DNA of 64,000 nt from Riptortus pedestris (GCA_019009955.1 CM032230.1:30558501-30622500), one strand, 5' to 3'; counted from the stretch's first letter, positions 10,803 to 23,697 are shown. Numbers and translations are program-made. The notes: generated from the sequence alone by a model not told the origin.

Positions 10803-11715
10803 TCAGCAGATTTTCGTAAGGGTTGTACGCTGTTTTGGAAAATATCTTCAAATATCCATGGACCTTATCCAGATGATGACGAAAATGAAGTCCGTTCAAA
10901 ATTGTATATGTATGGCAACACGCAGTCAGTCGCAATTTCTGTTTGATCCTTACCAAATCTAAAAACGTTTCAAGTAAAATTCAAGACATTAAAGTTTTTG
11001 AAAAATCTCCGTTAATATGAGTCTGATCGAAAAGTTGCATCGACCCAATCTTTTTGCAAAATTGGTGTCCTACGAATTTAGTTATAAACAGTTTGTATCA
11101 TAAATATTAACCAACATAATTTTTTTATTTTATTTTTCCACCATCAGTAAACCATTTAGTAATTGAACTTTAACAATAACCGAATATGTAATGAAACGTC
11201 TTATTCCTTGTTTAAATAACAAATATTGATTTCAAAGGACCTTTACTATTCAAGATATATGCAAAACCGTACATTGACGACGTTATCAATTAACATTTTG
11301 AGGTCTTAACTCGAAAATGTTTATTTGTCTTTACCATACTCGATATTTTACTATTTCATTCTACACTAAAGATCATATAGTTAATGACTGAAACCTAAGG
11401 AGGAATTAGGGGTGATATCCGAAAATTCAAAATGATTTTTTGTTATGAATCCGATAAAAAAATGTCATAGAACCATGCTGAGTTAACTAAGCATATTTCC
11501 CATTTGAAGTTTTGCAATAGACCAATCTTGTTAAACAATTGATTCTCAACAATGTCTCATTGTCCTGGAAGTTTTACATAGCCTAAATATAAATTATTCA
11601 TACTTTCTTGTTTTCATCTTTCATTAGACGGGAGACTGGGGGACTGGGAAGTTCTCCTCATGGGATTTTTATTAAGAAATCTTCTTAGTTTACGCAGCAC
11701 TCAAAACTCGAAGCA
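10803..11715 (+). mobile_element. Degenerate HINE-like cluster
   Basis: It starts TCAGCAGATTTTCGTAAGGG, then CAAATATCCATGGACC..AT, GATGACGAAAATGAAGTCCG. Only a trace of the microsatellite remains (TTGTATATGTATGG). The right-hand core follows; an inverse-oriented piece (TAACTAAGCATATTTCCC) is at about 11485, and a decayed 3' end (CTTCTTAGTTTACGCAGCAC) is near 11680-11700. At least two overlapping old copies are likely. Confidence 0.55.
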
Positions 11716-13640
11716 CAAAAACTAGGGCTGTTAAGAATGTAAATTGAATTGCCTCATACGTATTTCTCTGAGAAAGGCTATACTACATCACAGTGCATTT
11801 TTCCTAGTTTTACAATCCAGTGTCAGAATAAAATGATACTTTTTTTTTTTAATTAACTTCTTAACAATTAACTAAAGAGTGCTGCTAGGCGCCTAATCAA
11901 AACGCTTAACAATTACTCTTAAGGAAAGAAGGGGTTCCTACTCTTTCGAAAATCACACAAAAAAGCTATGACGTAAGCGCTGCTTCAAAGAATCGTCCAC
12001 CGTTCACTCGAAAGGAAACGTTGCAGGCTGAGGAGGAAAGTGATTGCCTCGAATAAAACTATCAAAATAAGTGGCAGGCAGATATCTTTGTTAAGTGGGT
12101 GCGCAGATGACAGTTCACAATCCGGTATAGTCACTGCACGATTCCTCAAAACCTAGCCCGCGATACTATGTTCTTAACGACATGGAAATTCCTTGAGGAA
12201 TAGACGTCAACACAAGATAAAGAGTAATAAAACTAGCATTATGTTTACAAGACACTTATAATGAAACATTTATTATGAGGGCACATTTTTAAGTCCTAAA
12301 TTAGACGCAGTAAAACGTCCTTCACGTAGGAGCTGTGAAAAAGTTCCCACGTACTGGCAAGAAACACTAGTGATTCACTATTTCTGTGTAAAAAAAAAAC
12401 GTGATTAAAAAAGAGGTTTAATGAGGCCAAAAAACCAAAATATAGGAATAACAGGTTTAATATTGGGGTTATATATTGAATATGGTATATATCAATTATT
12501 TATTTTTGAGACAAGAGTGTAAAATCTTAATTCATGACGTCATTTCACAACGAACTCGTATCTCGCATAATAAAGGTCCCTTGAAAACAATTCTTGGTAT
12601 TTAATCATAGAAAAAAGTGGTACATGGTATAACAGCTTAATGCTTATATGACATTTTATTTTTCTCTTACTCATGAAGTATTGCTGCAGTTCAAAAGATG
12701 AAATTATTTTCAAAGTAGCTGAATTCAAAGCATGATGTCGATCTTTGGTGATAGTTAATGAAGAAAATAGTAAACTACTAACTACTCACAATGTAATTTT
12801 TAAAAGTTTCAATATCGATATAAAAGTTAGTTCAAAAAGGGTACTGATATTCGTTTTTAGTGCAACGTCATTTCTACGGCTGGGTATATGAGGAAAATAT
12901 GATTTATCAGAAAAAATGTAGTTACTGGTGAAACGAGGTTTAAAACTAAATATGTTCACGTCATTCAATGCCATATTTAGCTTTATGAGCTGGATTTCCC
13001 AACGGAATATAAACTAACAGCTTCTGGGAAACCTTTTTACTCTAAAATTGTTTGTCGAGTTGTATATACAAAGGAGCTGTATGTGTAATTGAATAGCATT
13101 TGATGCAATTTGTGAAACGTCAACCAAGCCTTGCTCACATAAAAAACAGAAAGCAAAGTGGGCGTTGATCGGCTTATGAGATGCTTTTGAGCTCACGTTG
13201 ATGAAATAATACTATGACAGATTCAATAAAGTAATTCAACCCTCCAGATGATTTTCGAGAAAATTTAATTCCAAACTATACTAATTCTTAGTATAATGTT
13301 GAACTAACCATGAAGCAGGATCCAGAATTATAAGATAAGAAAGATGCAGTCTTCCAGCATTAAATAAACATTTTAAAGTTTCAAAGTTGTTACAGTAACT
13401 TTTGTCTTGCACATTTTTATCTAATAATCAGATCAAAACAAGACATCTACATAAAACCCTAGCCAACAGTTATTTCAAATCAAGAGTTTTATTGAGCATT
13501 AACGACTGCAACGCACAGATACAAATTTAGTACGTGTATTACCAGTAACTTAATTTCAGATTCGGTATCAGATTTTTATGAAGTGAGTGATCAACTCGAG
13601 GAACAGCCACCATTGAACAATAGATGGAATAGTCTCTCTG
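11716..13640. other. AT-rich stretch; one HINE scrap
   Basis: No gene is supported. A HINE core scrap in minus orientation lies at about 12540-12670 (CTTGAAAACAATTCTTGGTA and the following AGTGGTACATGGTATAACAG). The remaining open frames of about 60 codons lack any motif. Confidence 0.45.
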
Positions 13641-13680
13641 TTCAGGTTTGAGTGGTTGGCAGGCACGTTTGTTTACAATT

Positions 13681-14058
<378 letters not shown>

Positions 14059-14059
14059 T

Positions 14060-15189
14060 CTTCCAAGATCGTATCTTAAGTCTCCGATAAAATATGATGT
14101 AAATACGTTCGATCTGTATGCAATCTCTCTGTTGTAATTGGCTCAGTTTCGCTCAAATTAGATTGTTTGTCCAGTTTCTTCGTACGAATAGTTTTCGTTC
14201 ACACGACAGGATATCACCCTCATCGTTATTCAAGTAGCAACATAATCTACACAGTTACTGCAACCGACAGAATCCAACGAAAACACCTTCACAAAACCTA
14301 CGATACGACAGAACTATTAACTGACAGCAGCCAATATATTCCACAAATACTAACATAACTAAAACACATAAACATTTACAAAAACATATAGCATAAAATA
14401 GAATAGGTCTATAGTACACTTAAAAAGATTTAAAATTGTTAACTTTTATTATATTCATTTAGACAAAGTACGGATATGAGAAAAAATCAGATATTTAAGA
14501 AATATTTTCCATAATATTAAAATAAAGTACAACAAACGTAAGTAAGGCTGTGGATCACAAACCAAATAAATATATAAAAAAAAACTTAGTTATATTTTTT
14601 TCCCCTGATGTATTTGTTTCACCCACAAATAATCAACTCTTCTTCTCCTGACTTTAATCATTTTTGCACAATTTCTTGCATTGGGATTCTAATAATCTGA
14701 TGTGGACACTACAAGACTTCTTTGAGTTGAGGAGATTTCAACGGAATTGTCTGTTTTGGCCCAAAGTGCACCCGTTTTGACTAGTTTCTGCGTGCCATCG
14801 GCAGAGATAAAATAAATTTCGTATAGGGCGTTTTTTTTTGTTTTTTGTTTTTTTTAATTGAGTGATCTATAATTTACCTTCTACGAAATTTGGTCGATTC
14901 GATGTGCAGGAAACCATTTTAGTTAATAAAGTACGAAGAAGTCATGTGGTGCCTACGTTATATTTTTTTATCTTATACGATATATTAATATTTCGCTCTT
15001 CTTGGTTTTATCTTACTTTATAGAGGAAAGGAATTTTTATCTTTATTCAGTCTAAATATGATTCGTTTTATTTACGAGGAGGGTATGAGTTAAAAGGTCT
15101 TCACATCTCCGAAATAGAACCTTTTTTAACAAGATGGCAGATTACTTTCCAGTCACAGGCTCCATCTCCAATTTTCTATTACACAATAA
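14060..15189. other. AT-rich stretch, no gene seen
   Basis: No supported gene. 14765-14975 loosely resembles 320-720 (TTTTGACTAGTTT; ATGTGGTGCC), possibly two copies of one unnamed repeat. Confidence 0.4.
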
Positions 15190-15823
15190 AAGACGGTCAA
15201 GCAGGGGCAGCGAAAACTAAGTAGATTTCCCGCGTGAAGCTTAACAATAGATAAATCTACATACTGGTAACAACACCACCGGGAATATTAAGTGAATAAA
15301 TACAAACGATAATAAGAAACCTCCCGCGGAAAGCATCTGAAATGTAAACAAACAGTTTTCCTTCTTACTTCTTACCTGAAAGGAAAACAATTATATCTTC
15401 AATCTCCATTGAGGTGAGATATGTGACCTTTATCTCACATGGTAAACCTAGAGTGGCGAGTTCGATTCTTGCCTGGGCAAAGGAAATTATTTAGTGACGA
15501 AATTCATTAAATAACGTCCTAAAATCCCATCCTGGCTAGAAAAGGGTGGTAACCTGTAGATAACCCGTCCCGATTAGCCTAAGTTGCAAAAAGTGGACGT
15601 TAATAAATAATAATAATAATCTAGTGCTGTAATTTATAATGAAACAGAATAATTTTCCTCAGAATAATAACTTTCGAATTTTCAAAATTCTCCCTTTCTA
15701 AGCCCCCCTCGCCCTGGTCCAATTTCAGCCGTTAACGAACTTGATCATTCTTTTTACATAAAACGACTAAATATCGAGTTTAGTAACGAATAAACAATAA
15801 ATGCGACCGCTAGAGCGGTAACA

Positions 15824-15859
<36 letters not shown>

Positions 15860-15986
15860 CATACAGTTTTGAACGGACTTCGTCCGTCATTTTCCTTGGT
15901 AGGATCAACGGACATTTGAAGAAAAATTTCAAAAACGCGTCATGAGTACGACCTTAATAGCCGATTTGTCTTGACAGAAATATGCA
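15190..15986 (-). mobile_element. HINE-like element carrying a SINE insertion
   Basis: In plus order it runs from the element's 3' end (AAGACGGTCAAGCAGGGGCA, GTAGATTTCCCGCGTGAAGC) to its 5' end (CTCATTTTC-type left arm, CATGAGTACGACC, decayed hairpin near 15960-15986). The (AT)n tract is at about 15824-15856. A SINE is inserted at 15410-15620; the HINE resumes with CTAGTGCTGTAATTTATAAT. It belongs to a longer subfamily shared with 48470-49371. Confidence 0.7.
15410..15620 (+). repeat. tRNA-derived SINE inside HINE
   Basis: 5'-truncated SINE: CTCACATGGTAAACCTAGAG, B box GAGTTCGATTC, body and AAAAGGGTGGTAACCTG, ending (TAA)n. It lies within the HINE at 15190-15986, so it is the younger insertion. 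Confidence 0.75.
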
Positions 15987-16097
15987 AAACCTTTAAATTA
16001 GTACACACATATGCATCACTCATTGTAATAGCTTAAAACTTGCAGAACCTAGTTACTTTTCATTCTGTCCTACCAGCCCAAGGGGGAGTCTCGTCAA

Positions 16098-16524
16098 TTG
16101 CTACACTTCCCAAGGCAGGTTCATGACTTATCTTGTTCCGTCAGCTTCATGTATAATTGTTTCAACTGTCATAACTATGCAACCGGCACAAAAAGCCTGG
16201 CTCATAATCTAAAGTTGGCTCAAGGGCTCTCATCCGATATTCCTCCAACGAATTATTTTCCAGGCTTCACCCCCTACCCCAAAGCTTTTTCAATTAACCC
16301 CATTTTCTAGATAGATAAATTGTATGTGAAAAGATTTTTTTTTCCCGACTCACTGAAATTTTTTTCGATTTTGTTTTCTAAATCGGAAGTGACGGGTAGT
16401 CACCTCATCCTCGCCTTGGTATTGCAAGGGTTAACTGCTAATTTAAAAAAAAAAAAAAAAAATGTCCAGTAGGATTACCATTTATAAAACATTAACAATG
16501 AGAAAACCACCTAATATAATTTAT
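16098..16524. other. Spacer, no gene seen
   Basis: Nothing is recognised apart from an A-tract near 16445-16463. Confidence 0.4.
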
Positions 16525-17073
16525 CTTTTGGTAAACCTAGAGTGACAAGTTCGATTTCCGCCTGGCCAAAAGGAATTTATTTAGTGGCGAACTCATTAAA
16601 TAAAAGTCACCATCACGCAGTGGCTGGGTTAACTCTTCATTTATCTCAAATTTCAACAAGTTCAATAAGAACAATATTTGGTATTTACTCTTCAAATAAA
16701 GTACTTCATGGTATAACAGCTTATTGTTAATATGACATGAGAAGGAGTTGTGGTTTACTGGTGGCCGAATACTAAAATATGCAAATATCTCGGTTAATAA
16801 TCTAGGAATTTAAAAAAAAAAAACGTACATAACATTATAGAACAGTGCATTTGCAAATAATATTGGTTCTAGTCAATTTTTCGATCCGATGCATAATAAC
16901 GGAGATATGAAAATTTTTCGAAATTCCCCTCTAACCCCCCCCCCCGCCACCCTCTGGTTGGATTTCACCCATTAACGAACTTGATTTTTAGTTTTACATA
17001 AAACGTTAAAAAATGGATTCGGTAACGATAATAAAAAATTGCAACCATTAGGGCGATAACAGCAAATATACGG

Positions 17074-17159
<86 letters not shown>

Positions 17160-17337
17160 ATAATTTTGATTTGAATCTCCTGGACAGGAGAATTGAATTC
17201 TCTGGAAATTTTCCGTAAATCCCGCCATGTGTACGATCTCAAAAGCTGATTTCCTTTAAATCAGAAATGGGTTGTAACCTATAGACCCGACCCAATCAGC
17301 CATAGTAGCAAACCCTGAACGTTAATAAATAATAATA
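16525..17337 (+). repeat. SINE split in two by a HINE
   Basis: The SINE's left part is at 16525-16603 (GGTAAACCTAGAGTGACAAG, B box, GAACTCATTAAATAAA) and its right part at 17268-17337 (GGTTGTAACCTATAGACCCG, CAATCAGCC, (TAA)n). Together they make one SINE, separated by the HINE. Confidence 0.65.
16604..17267 (-). mobile_element. HINE-like element inserted in a SINE
   Basis: The element's 3' end is at 16604 (AAGTCACCATCACGCAGTGG, a mutated GACGGACTT plus hairpin) and its 5' end near 17244-17267 (CTGATTTCCTTTAAATCAGA). The microsatellite is a compound (AC)n(AT)n tract at about 17075-17165. A long C-run at about 16937 lies in the core. Confidence 0.65.
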
Positions 17338-18300
17338 ATTTATCAACGTTAAAGTTCATTATGTACGCTTTCACGTTAAAACGCTTTAATAAGAGAGAGA
17401 GAAAAAAAAACTGATTAAAAATATCAGCAGTTTAATTAACTTGAGTTACTTCTTCACACAGCTCACCAATCAATCCCCTCTATGGAAATAATTAAAGTAG
17501 GGAAATATTTGAGTAAGTAAAATAATTAAATATAACAAAGCGAAACATAACATGAAAGAGCATAGGAAATGGATCAAATAAATGAAAGAACACTAAAAAA
17601 AAAAAATGAATGCCTATACATGTGATTGTTGATTATACTTATATATATATATATATATTTTATATTTGTGCCTTCTGTACCTGTAGATGGCAAAATGTGG
17701 TTTTTGTGTTTCGGCACCGTACCTCGGCATCTTCAAACCATTGACCACGGACTGACAATATTCTTTTCTATAGAGCTTTTTGATGCTTTTCTTTCAAGTA
17801 TTTTCCGTATTGCTCATAAATAGCCTTATGCTGCTCTCTTTGTCATCGGTTTTGGAACCTCGCTGTGTCTAGTGAGAAGACTTGTATACTGTTCTTCTTA
17901 AGTGATATTATGTCGGCGAATCTCATCGACTTATCTTCATAAACAAATGGAAATAGATTAAAGTATTCCTGCATAAAATGTTTATCTCTGTCAAGCGGTT
18001 CTTAAACAACTGCGGCATCTTCAGGTCTATAGTCAAAAAGGGAAAGAAACCAGAACTACATGAATATCACTTGAGAACGGGTATTGAGCTAGCTAACAAA
18101 TCTACTGAATGCAGGAAGATACTCGGCACGGTGCCTTCAGAGGCATTCGAAAAGAAAAGGTAGTGACCACCTCAGGATGCGTATAGACCACAAAAATCTT
18201 ACGCACATAGAAGTTAGAAAAGGAAATTAAAACTGTTCACGTTGAATCATTTAGTGCCATCTAGTTCTACTCAGGTGAGTTTCTTGCCCAACATGTTTTA
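17338..18300. other. Unassigned stretch
   Basis: A (TA)n run lies at 17640-17660. From about 17690 to 18170 the sequence is coding-like in composition and lies directly downstream (on the minus strand) of the piggyBac remnant, so it could be a decayed or rearranged transposase part. I could not match it to any motif. An open frame at 17978-18163 (plus) is unrecognised. Confidence 0.3.
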
Positions 18301-18309
18301 CATGAAGTC

Positions 18310-18873
18310 TTATAAATTTATTCTCGCTCCTATGTATGTGCGAGCTAAGTAAAGAAGGCCTATATAGGCTTTTATTTCTGTGAAGTCTGTCTCTTTGGCA
18401 TCCCTCTGCCTAGAAAATTCTGGCTTAACGATTTTCATAAATTCGTTTGTCCCGTGCACAATACTACTAATATTCGTCTCATCAAAGAGATAGAGCCAGC
18501 AGTCAAGTTCATTAGTAGCCTCCTTTGCCGCCCCTTTCACTTCCGGAAGGTAATTCGAGAAATTTTGTTTTCCTATTTTACGCAAAGGAAAAGGGGTCTT
18601 CCTCCACTCAAAACGGCCAACGATCTTTCTGCTCACACTTCTCAGTGCAACATATTTTTCGTGTGACTGCTCATCCTCCCCATCACTTTCCGATTCCACA
18701 TTACTTTCTTCAGTCTCTGAATCAATACCCCGTTCTTTCAAGCCGTCTTCAAATTCCGAATCTGTGTCGTTTTGTTTGATGTCGTCTTCTTCGAAAGGAT
18801 CCAGTAATGCGTGGTGGAGTCTAGCAACGTCATTTTGATTTCTCAAGTTAAAAGTAAATATTTCCTGGTCCAT
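18310..18873 (-). pseudogene. piggyBac transposase, N-terminal part
   Basis: A 187-codon frame starts MDQEIFTFNLRNQND and has an acidic Glu/Asp/Ser-rich stretch (about residues 25-70). It then has a segment matching the start of the piggyBac-derived transposase domain: FMKIVKPEF..., ETDFTEIKAYIGLLYLART (about residues 145-180), compare the family's EIKA.IGLL.L.G. The frame ends there, before any catalytic Asp, whereas intact family members are around 500-600 residues. It is therefore a 5' portion of a dead or truncated element. Upstream lie a possible 5'-UTR intron and a CCC/TTAA end. Confidence 0.75.
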
Positions 18874-19259
18874 TTATTCTGAATAAATTTTAAAATGCAT
18901 TGTTAGTCGCGGTCACCTCAGAGGTGAATTCCTTATTGTGGGTATTTTTAACTATTCAAAAACAATCAGGGCACTACAAATGTCAAATGATAAATACCTC
19001 TTAGATAAATAGATTAAATATATAAAAAAAAAAAGAAATTAAAATACTTACGATTTTGGTTGCAGTGCACCGGTGGGGTGATTTTAGCACAAGGAACGCA
19101 GAGTGTAAAAACTTCGAAGGTCCAACCTATACTGCTTTGAGGAGGAAGGGAAGCTAGAAGCATTGCTGGAGGCGGAAGTCGTTGGGTCCACTCAATCGGA
19201 AGTTATTGGAAACAAACTTCCAGTATGCACCTGTCTGGACGCCGCGACTAATGGAGGGT

Positions 19260-19262
<3 letters not shown>
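18874..19262 (-). mobile_element. piggyBac 5' end with possible leader intron
   Basis: On the minus strand, TTAA at 19259-19262 is followed by CCCTCCATTAGTCGCGGCGT, the expected form of a piggyBac end (CCC next to a TTAA target). A donor-like ATC|GTAAGTATTT lies near 19045 and an acceptor-like TTTATTCAG near 18884, 11 bases before the transposase ATG; this suggests a leader intron of about 160 nt. A CACCTCAGAGGTG palindrome sits inside the intron. The opposite end was not found. Confidence 0.5.

Positions 19263-19328
<66 letters not shown>
19263..19328. repeat. (TA)n(TG)n compound microsatellite
   Basis: TA run passing into TG run immediately outside the piggyBac TTAA. Confidence 0.9.
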
Positions 19329-19329
<1 letters not shown>

Positions 19330-19698
19330 TGTATGTGTATGTATGCGAACTTGTGTGCGCGTAAAAAGATAGTACTATAGTTAAATTACTGTGTTTGTGT
19401 GTGTGTTTATATACACAGATACAAAGTAACCACAACAAAAAATTGTACACTTACTAAAGTGCATAATAACCACGATGTTGATTGCCCAAACATACATCCT
19501 ACCCAGGAAGAGAGTTCCCCGTGAAGATATCTGAAGGTTTCTTCTCATACAACCGTACCATATTGGAACTGTCACCTATCAGGCTGTCTTATTTACATTT
19601 GATTACAACGGCTCTGTACTAGTAACCATCTTCAAGCGAACTCTGCCGCCACTAACACATTCCTTTGATCGAGACGCTTAAATTGGCTTTCTCCTCCC

Positions 19699-19959
19699 TT
19701 AGCTTTGAGCGTGCCTGAACGATAGTTCATTGTGTTCAATCCGCTGATAAAACAGGTTTGGTGCGAGCAGGTTACCAATATTTCTTCTCAAGTATAGACC
19801 ACAGATCCACACTGTGAATTTTGTTCCCAGACGCTTTGGGAGTATCTCTGATGTAGATTTCTGGTCTTGACAGCTTGTCACCTTGGACAAGAATATTTCT
19901 CTGTGCCTTTCCTTCCCTGCATTTCCAATTCGCACCCCTGACACTGTATTTTCAACCAC
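19699..19959 (-). CDS. Unrecognised open frame, possible relic
   Basis: An 86-codon minus-strand frame (MVENTVSGVRIGNAGKERHR...) lies in a GC-richer stretch. The frame upstream of its ATG, past a stop near 19965, reads in a protein-like way (KAEEIYRKVW). I do not recognise a family. It may be a decayed retrotransposon or host exon, or chance. Confidence 0.2.
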   Translation of the reverse strand: MVENTVSGVRIGNAGKERHREIFLSKVTSCQDQKSTSEILPKRLGTKFTVWICGLYLRRNIGNLLAPNLFYQRIEHNELSFRHAQS

Positions 19960-20586
19960 GACTCAACAACGATCACCGTGGTTATCGTGACACCCTCCAT
20001 GTTTCGACCAAACCTTCCGGTAAATTTCCTCTGCTTTTGTCAAATCATCAGATGCAAGGATATGCACCTTAGAATGCCATTAAATTTTGCGATATTAAGA
20101 TTAAAGAACCAAATAATAGCCCGTAACAGGCATTTTGTTCGATTGTTAACTGTGACAATAGACGAGATCAAGTTGTGTAAACTAGACCTAGGACAGGACA
20201 CATTTAACACACTCAGCTCATGACAAGAACAGCAAGACCTCTCTGCAGAACATGTCATGAACCATTAACCATAAAACAAATACTGACTAACTGCAGGAAC
20301 ATTCAAGACTTAAAGACTCCACAAGTACTAACTTCTTACTCACAGGAGCCCATCGATATATGGTCGATACTTTTTACGAAAACACATTAAAAAATTGAAT
20401 TTGTTTTACACAATTTAACTGCTCTCCTTTTTTATTTTGACTTAGTGAGAATTTAATATAATTTTGTAAGATTTTAAATAATGTAAATATACTAGCATAA
20501 AGGAATAACATAATGTTTTTATTAAAATCATTTTAAATTGCAATCTTTATTACTAGTCTAATGTTTATTTGTTGTCTTTATTGCTT

Positions 20587-20813
20587 TGGGGCTCAGTTTA
20601 TCCCTGTGAGTTAAAGCGTTTACCTTAATCTAACATGATAAACCTAGAGTGGCGAGTTCGATTCTCGCCTGGGCAATTGGAATTAATTTAGTGACGGAAT
20701 TCATTAAATAAAATCCGTAGTCCCACCCTGGCAAGAAAAGGGTGGTAACCTGTAGATAACCCGTCCAAATTAGCCTTGCTTGCAAAAAGTAGATGTAAAT
20801 AATTAATAATAAT
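20587..20813 (+). repeat. tRNA-derived SINE copy
   Basis: Full-length: GGGGCTCAGTTTATCCCTGT head, B box GAGTTCGATTC, GCCTGGGCAATTGG, the body, AAAAGGGTGGTAACCTG and a TAATAATAA tail. Confidence 0.8.
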
Positions 20814-20879
20814 TTATTGTGCATAAATTATATTTTTTACTTCTGTTTTTTTCTTATTTTTCAATAATTCTGTTTTTAT

Positions 20880-21003
20880 TAGCAGATTTCCCTTGAGGGA
20901 AATCAGCTATTGAGGTCGTACTCATGACGGAATTTTCGAAATTATTCTTCAAATGTCCATCGATCCTTCCTAGTAGATGACGAAAATGAGGTCTTTTCAA
21001 AAG

Positions 21004-21072
<69 letters not shown>

Positions 21073-21485
21073 CTGTGTCCGCTCTAGCGGTCGCAATTTT
21101 AGTTTAATCGTTACCAAACTCGATATTTAAAAGTTTTATGCAAAAAGACAGATCAAGTTCGTTAATGGCTGAAATCGGACCAGTGGGAGGGGGGATTTTC
21201 GAAAATACGAAATATCTCCGTTACCTTACGTCGGATGAAAACAGTGTATAGAACCAACTTATTGCAAATTAAAAATTTACTATAAATATTGTTCTATACA
21301 TTTATTCTCTATCTTAAATATTAGCAGAGATATTTGCATTTTTATTAATTGTGGGCCGACAACGGATGACTAGTTTCCCGGCAAAAGCTAGTTCGGCCGT
21401 AACTGTTCGGCTCTCGTATGGAGATTTCTCTATTGTATAACTTCACGTGGGAAATCTGCTTACGCAGCCCCTGCGTGACGGACTT
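20880..21485 (+). mobile_element. HINE-like element, well preserved
   Basis: 5' TAGCAGATTTCCCTTGAGGG (T before it), left arm, (AT)n at 21007-21068, right core with the GTTCGTTAATGGCTGAAATC and CGAAATATCTCCGTTAC motifs, then GGGAAATCTGCTTACGCAG, hairpin ACGCAG CCC CTGCGT, and GACGGACTT at 21485 followed by T. A short deletion removes TAGTT between the subterminal repeat and the hairpin. Confidence 0.85.
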
Positions 21486-21499
21486 TTTTATTCCCCTTT

Positions 21500-22220
21500 A
21501 TGAATCTCAATTATAATTGGTTTTGTCATTTAAGAACAATACTTTAGAAAATTACTCTGAAAGGTTTTCCATAATTTATTGGGCTGCCTGCACTCTGCGT
21601 CTCAGAAAAGTGGGTTTACTCACTTTTTACTAGCGTTTCTAGTTTTTCGAGGAAAAAAAAAAAATTAAAGTAAGATTTAACTCAAACAGGTGAGTTTACA
21701 TTGTCAACGAGAGTCGTAGAGATCTAATTCAAGAAATCCCGAATATTATTTTTAAATTTTATGTAAATTTTATCGATTTAGCAATTTGTAAGGAGTTAAT
21801 CTCCAATGAATCTAAAAACTGAAAAGCAAATTAATGTATTTTTTTTTTTTTTTTTAAATTTAAGAAATATTATTAACATTTTTTTTTTTCGCAGGTAAGT
21901 GGAGGATACTATTCTAACAGAACAGAAATTGTCTCTACTTTTGCACATGGTCAGGTAATTATTGCACACGTAAGTAATTCATTATTTTATTCAGAATTGA
22001 TGGCACTTCTCTGTCTAATTAATTAATTTGTACTAGCTCCCTTAGACAAGTGCTGATTGTAATTGAATACTGTTTTCATAATTCCTTTTGTTTCTAATGA
22101 ACCCACACTTTCACGAAGATTAATTATTTTCAAAATAATGTAATTAAATGAGCAGCATATTTAGTTAATAAACAACCAGTGAAATAATCAATTTTAACTC
22201 TTTTTTATAGTTAAGAAAAA
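21500..22220. other. AT-rich spacer between inverted HINEs
   Basis: No gene is seen. It is flanked by HINEs in opposite orientation (20880-21485 plus, 22221-22847 minus), so the locus can form a large stem. Confidence 0.5.
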
Positions 22221-22672
22221 AAGTCCGTTACGCAGGGGCTGCGTAAACTAAGCAGATTTCCCACGTGAAGCTATACAATAGAGAAATCTCTATACGAGAG
22301 CCGAACAGTTAGGGCCGAACTAGCTTTTGGCCTGAAACGTTCGTTATTGGCCCACATTTAATAAAAATGCAAATATCTCGGTTAATATTGAAGATAGAGA
22401 ATAAATGTATATAACATCATTTATAGTGTATTTAATTTTCAATAAGATTGATTCTATACACTTTTTCGATCCGACTTATAGTAACGGAGATATTTCGAAT
22501 TTTCAAAATTCTCCCCCTCTAAACCCCCCCTCCCCCTGGTTCGATTTCAGCCGTTAACGAACTTGATCTTTCTTTTTACATAAAACGACTAAATATCGAG
22601 TTTGGTAACGATTACACAAAAATTGCGACCGCTAGAGCGGCAACAGACAAATATATAGATAGATAGATTGAT

Positions 22673-22724
<52 letters not shown>

Positions 22725-22847
22725 TTTTGAACGGACCTCATTTTCGTCATCTCCTAGGTAGGATCGATGGACATTTGAAGAAAAAAATCGAAAATTCCGT
22801 CATGAGTACAACCTCAATAGCTGATTTCCCTTAAGGGAAATCTGCTA
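22221..22847 (-). mobile_element. HINE-like element, well preserved
   Basis: The reverse copy has AAGTCCGTTACGCAGGGGCT at 22221, (TA)n at about 22676-22720, and the 5' end GGGAAATCTGCTA at 22847. A-runs flank both sides, as a T|T insertion on the other strand predicts. Length 627 bp, nearly equal to the copy at 60157. Confidence 0.85.
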
Positions 22848-23690
22848 AAAAGAATGATCGCAGTACTGGGGTTGGAACTCAGGACCGTCTGGTTCTCAAA
22901 GCCACTGCTCACGGCTTTACATGCGATAACTAATAAAATTAATTATTCTCTGGAAGTTAACCTACGAATTAAACTTTTTATGTCCACTATTTGTGTGTGA
23001 GAAAAGCTACATACCACGACCATAAAAGTCTATTCCGTTGAAAAGTATTAACCTCATTCTTTATTGGCGAGTACCAAGTTACAAGTGTTATCTAGAATGT
23101 GTTATAAAATTCAAATTCCATTTATAGGACCCTAAAAATAAAATTAAAAACGAAAAATGCGTTGGTTCTTTTTTGCTTAAGATCATTTGTCTTTTTTGAA
23201 TAGAAGCTTTGTGTGGATTAATTATTTTTAATTTTACTTAGTTTTCATAGAAGAATTTAGTTGTTTTTAAATTATACTCTATCATTTTGTTTTATTTTTT
23301 GTTGTAGTATCTTCTTTTTCTAAAATTCTAAATGTTGAAGTATTGCATTTCATTTAGTTGAACATTACTTTATTTGTATTCTCTTTTGTTCTATGTTATT
23401 TATTTATTTATCCTTCTTCCTAAGGCAACCCCTTGGCCCTGTAATAGTTATATAACAAAATACAGAATATTAATGATTGCTTTTTACTTTACCCACATTA
23501 GTTATTTATTTTTAAAAGAATGATTTATCTTATTATTAAATTAATGCTAGTGAAAAACAGAAGATTAAAGTAATGTATTTATTAAGCTTCAAATGCAAAC
23601 AAAAATGATAGTTAAATATACAATTCGTTGAATTATTCATTTAGGGGGCCAATATGCTTTTAATGATTTTAAAATACAATCAAATATATC
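22848..23690. other. AT-rich stretch, no gene seen
   Basis: Nothing is recognised. Confidence 0.5.
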
Positions 23691-23697
23691 CTCCTTC

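Noticed and set aside
10473..10946. 157-codon open frame
   Set aside because: Its second half is HINE non-coding sequence and the first half has no motif; treated as an unassigned stretch.
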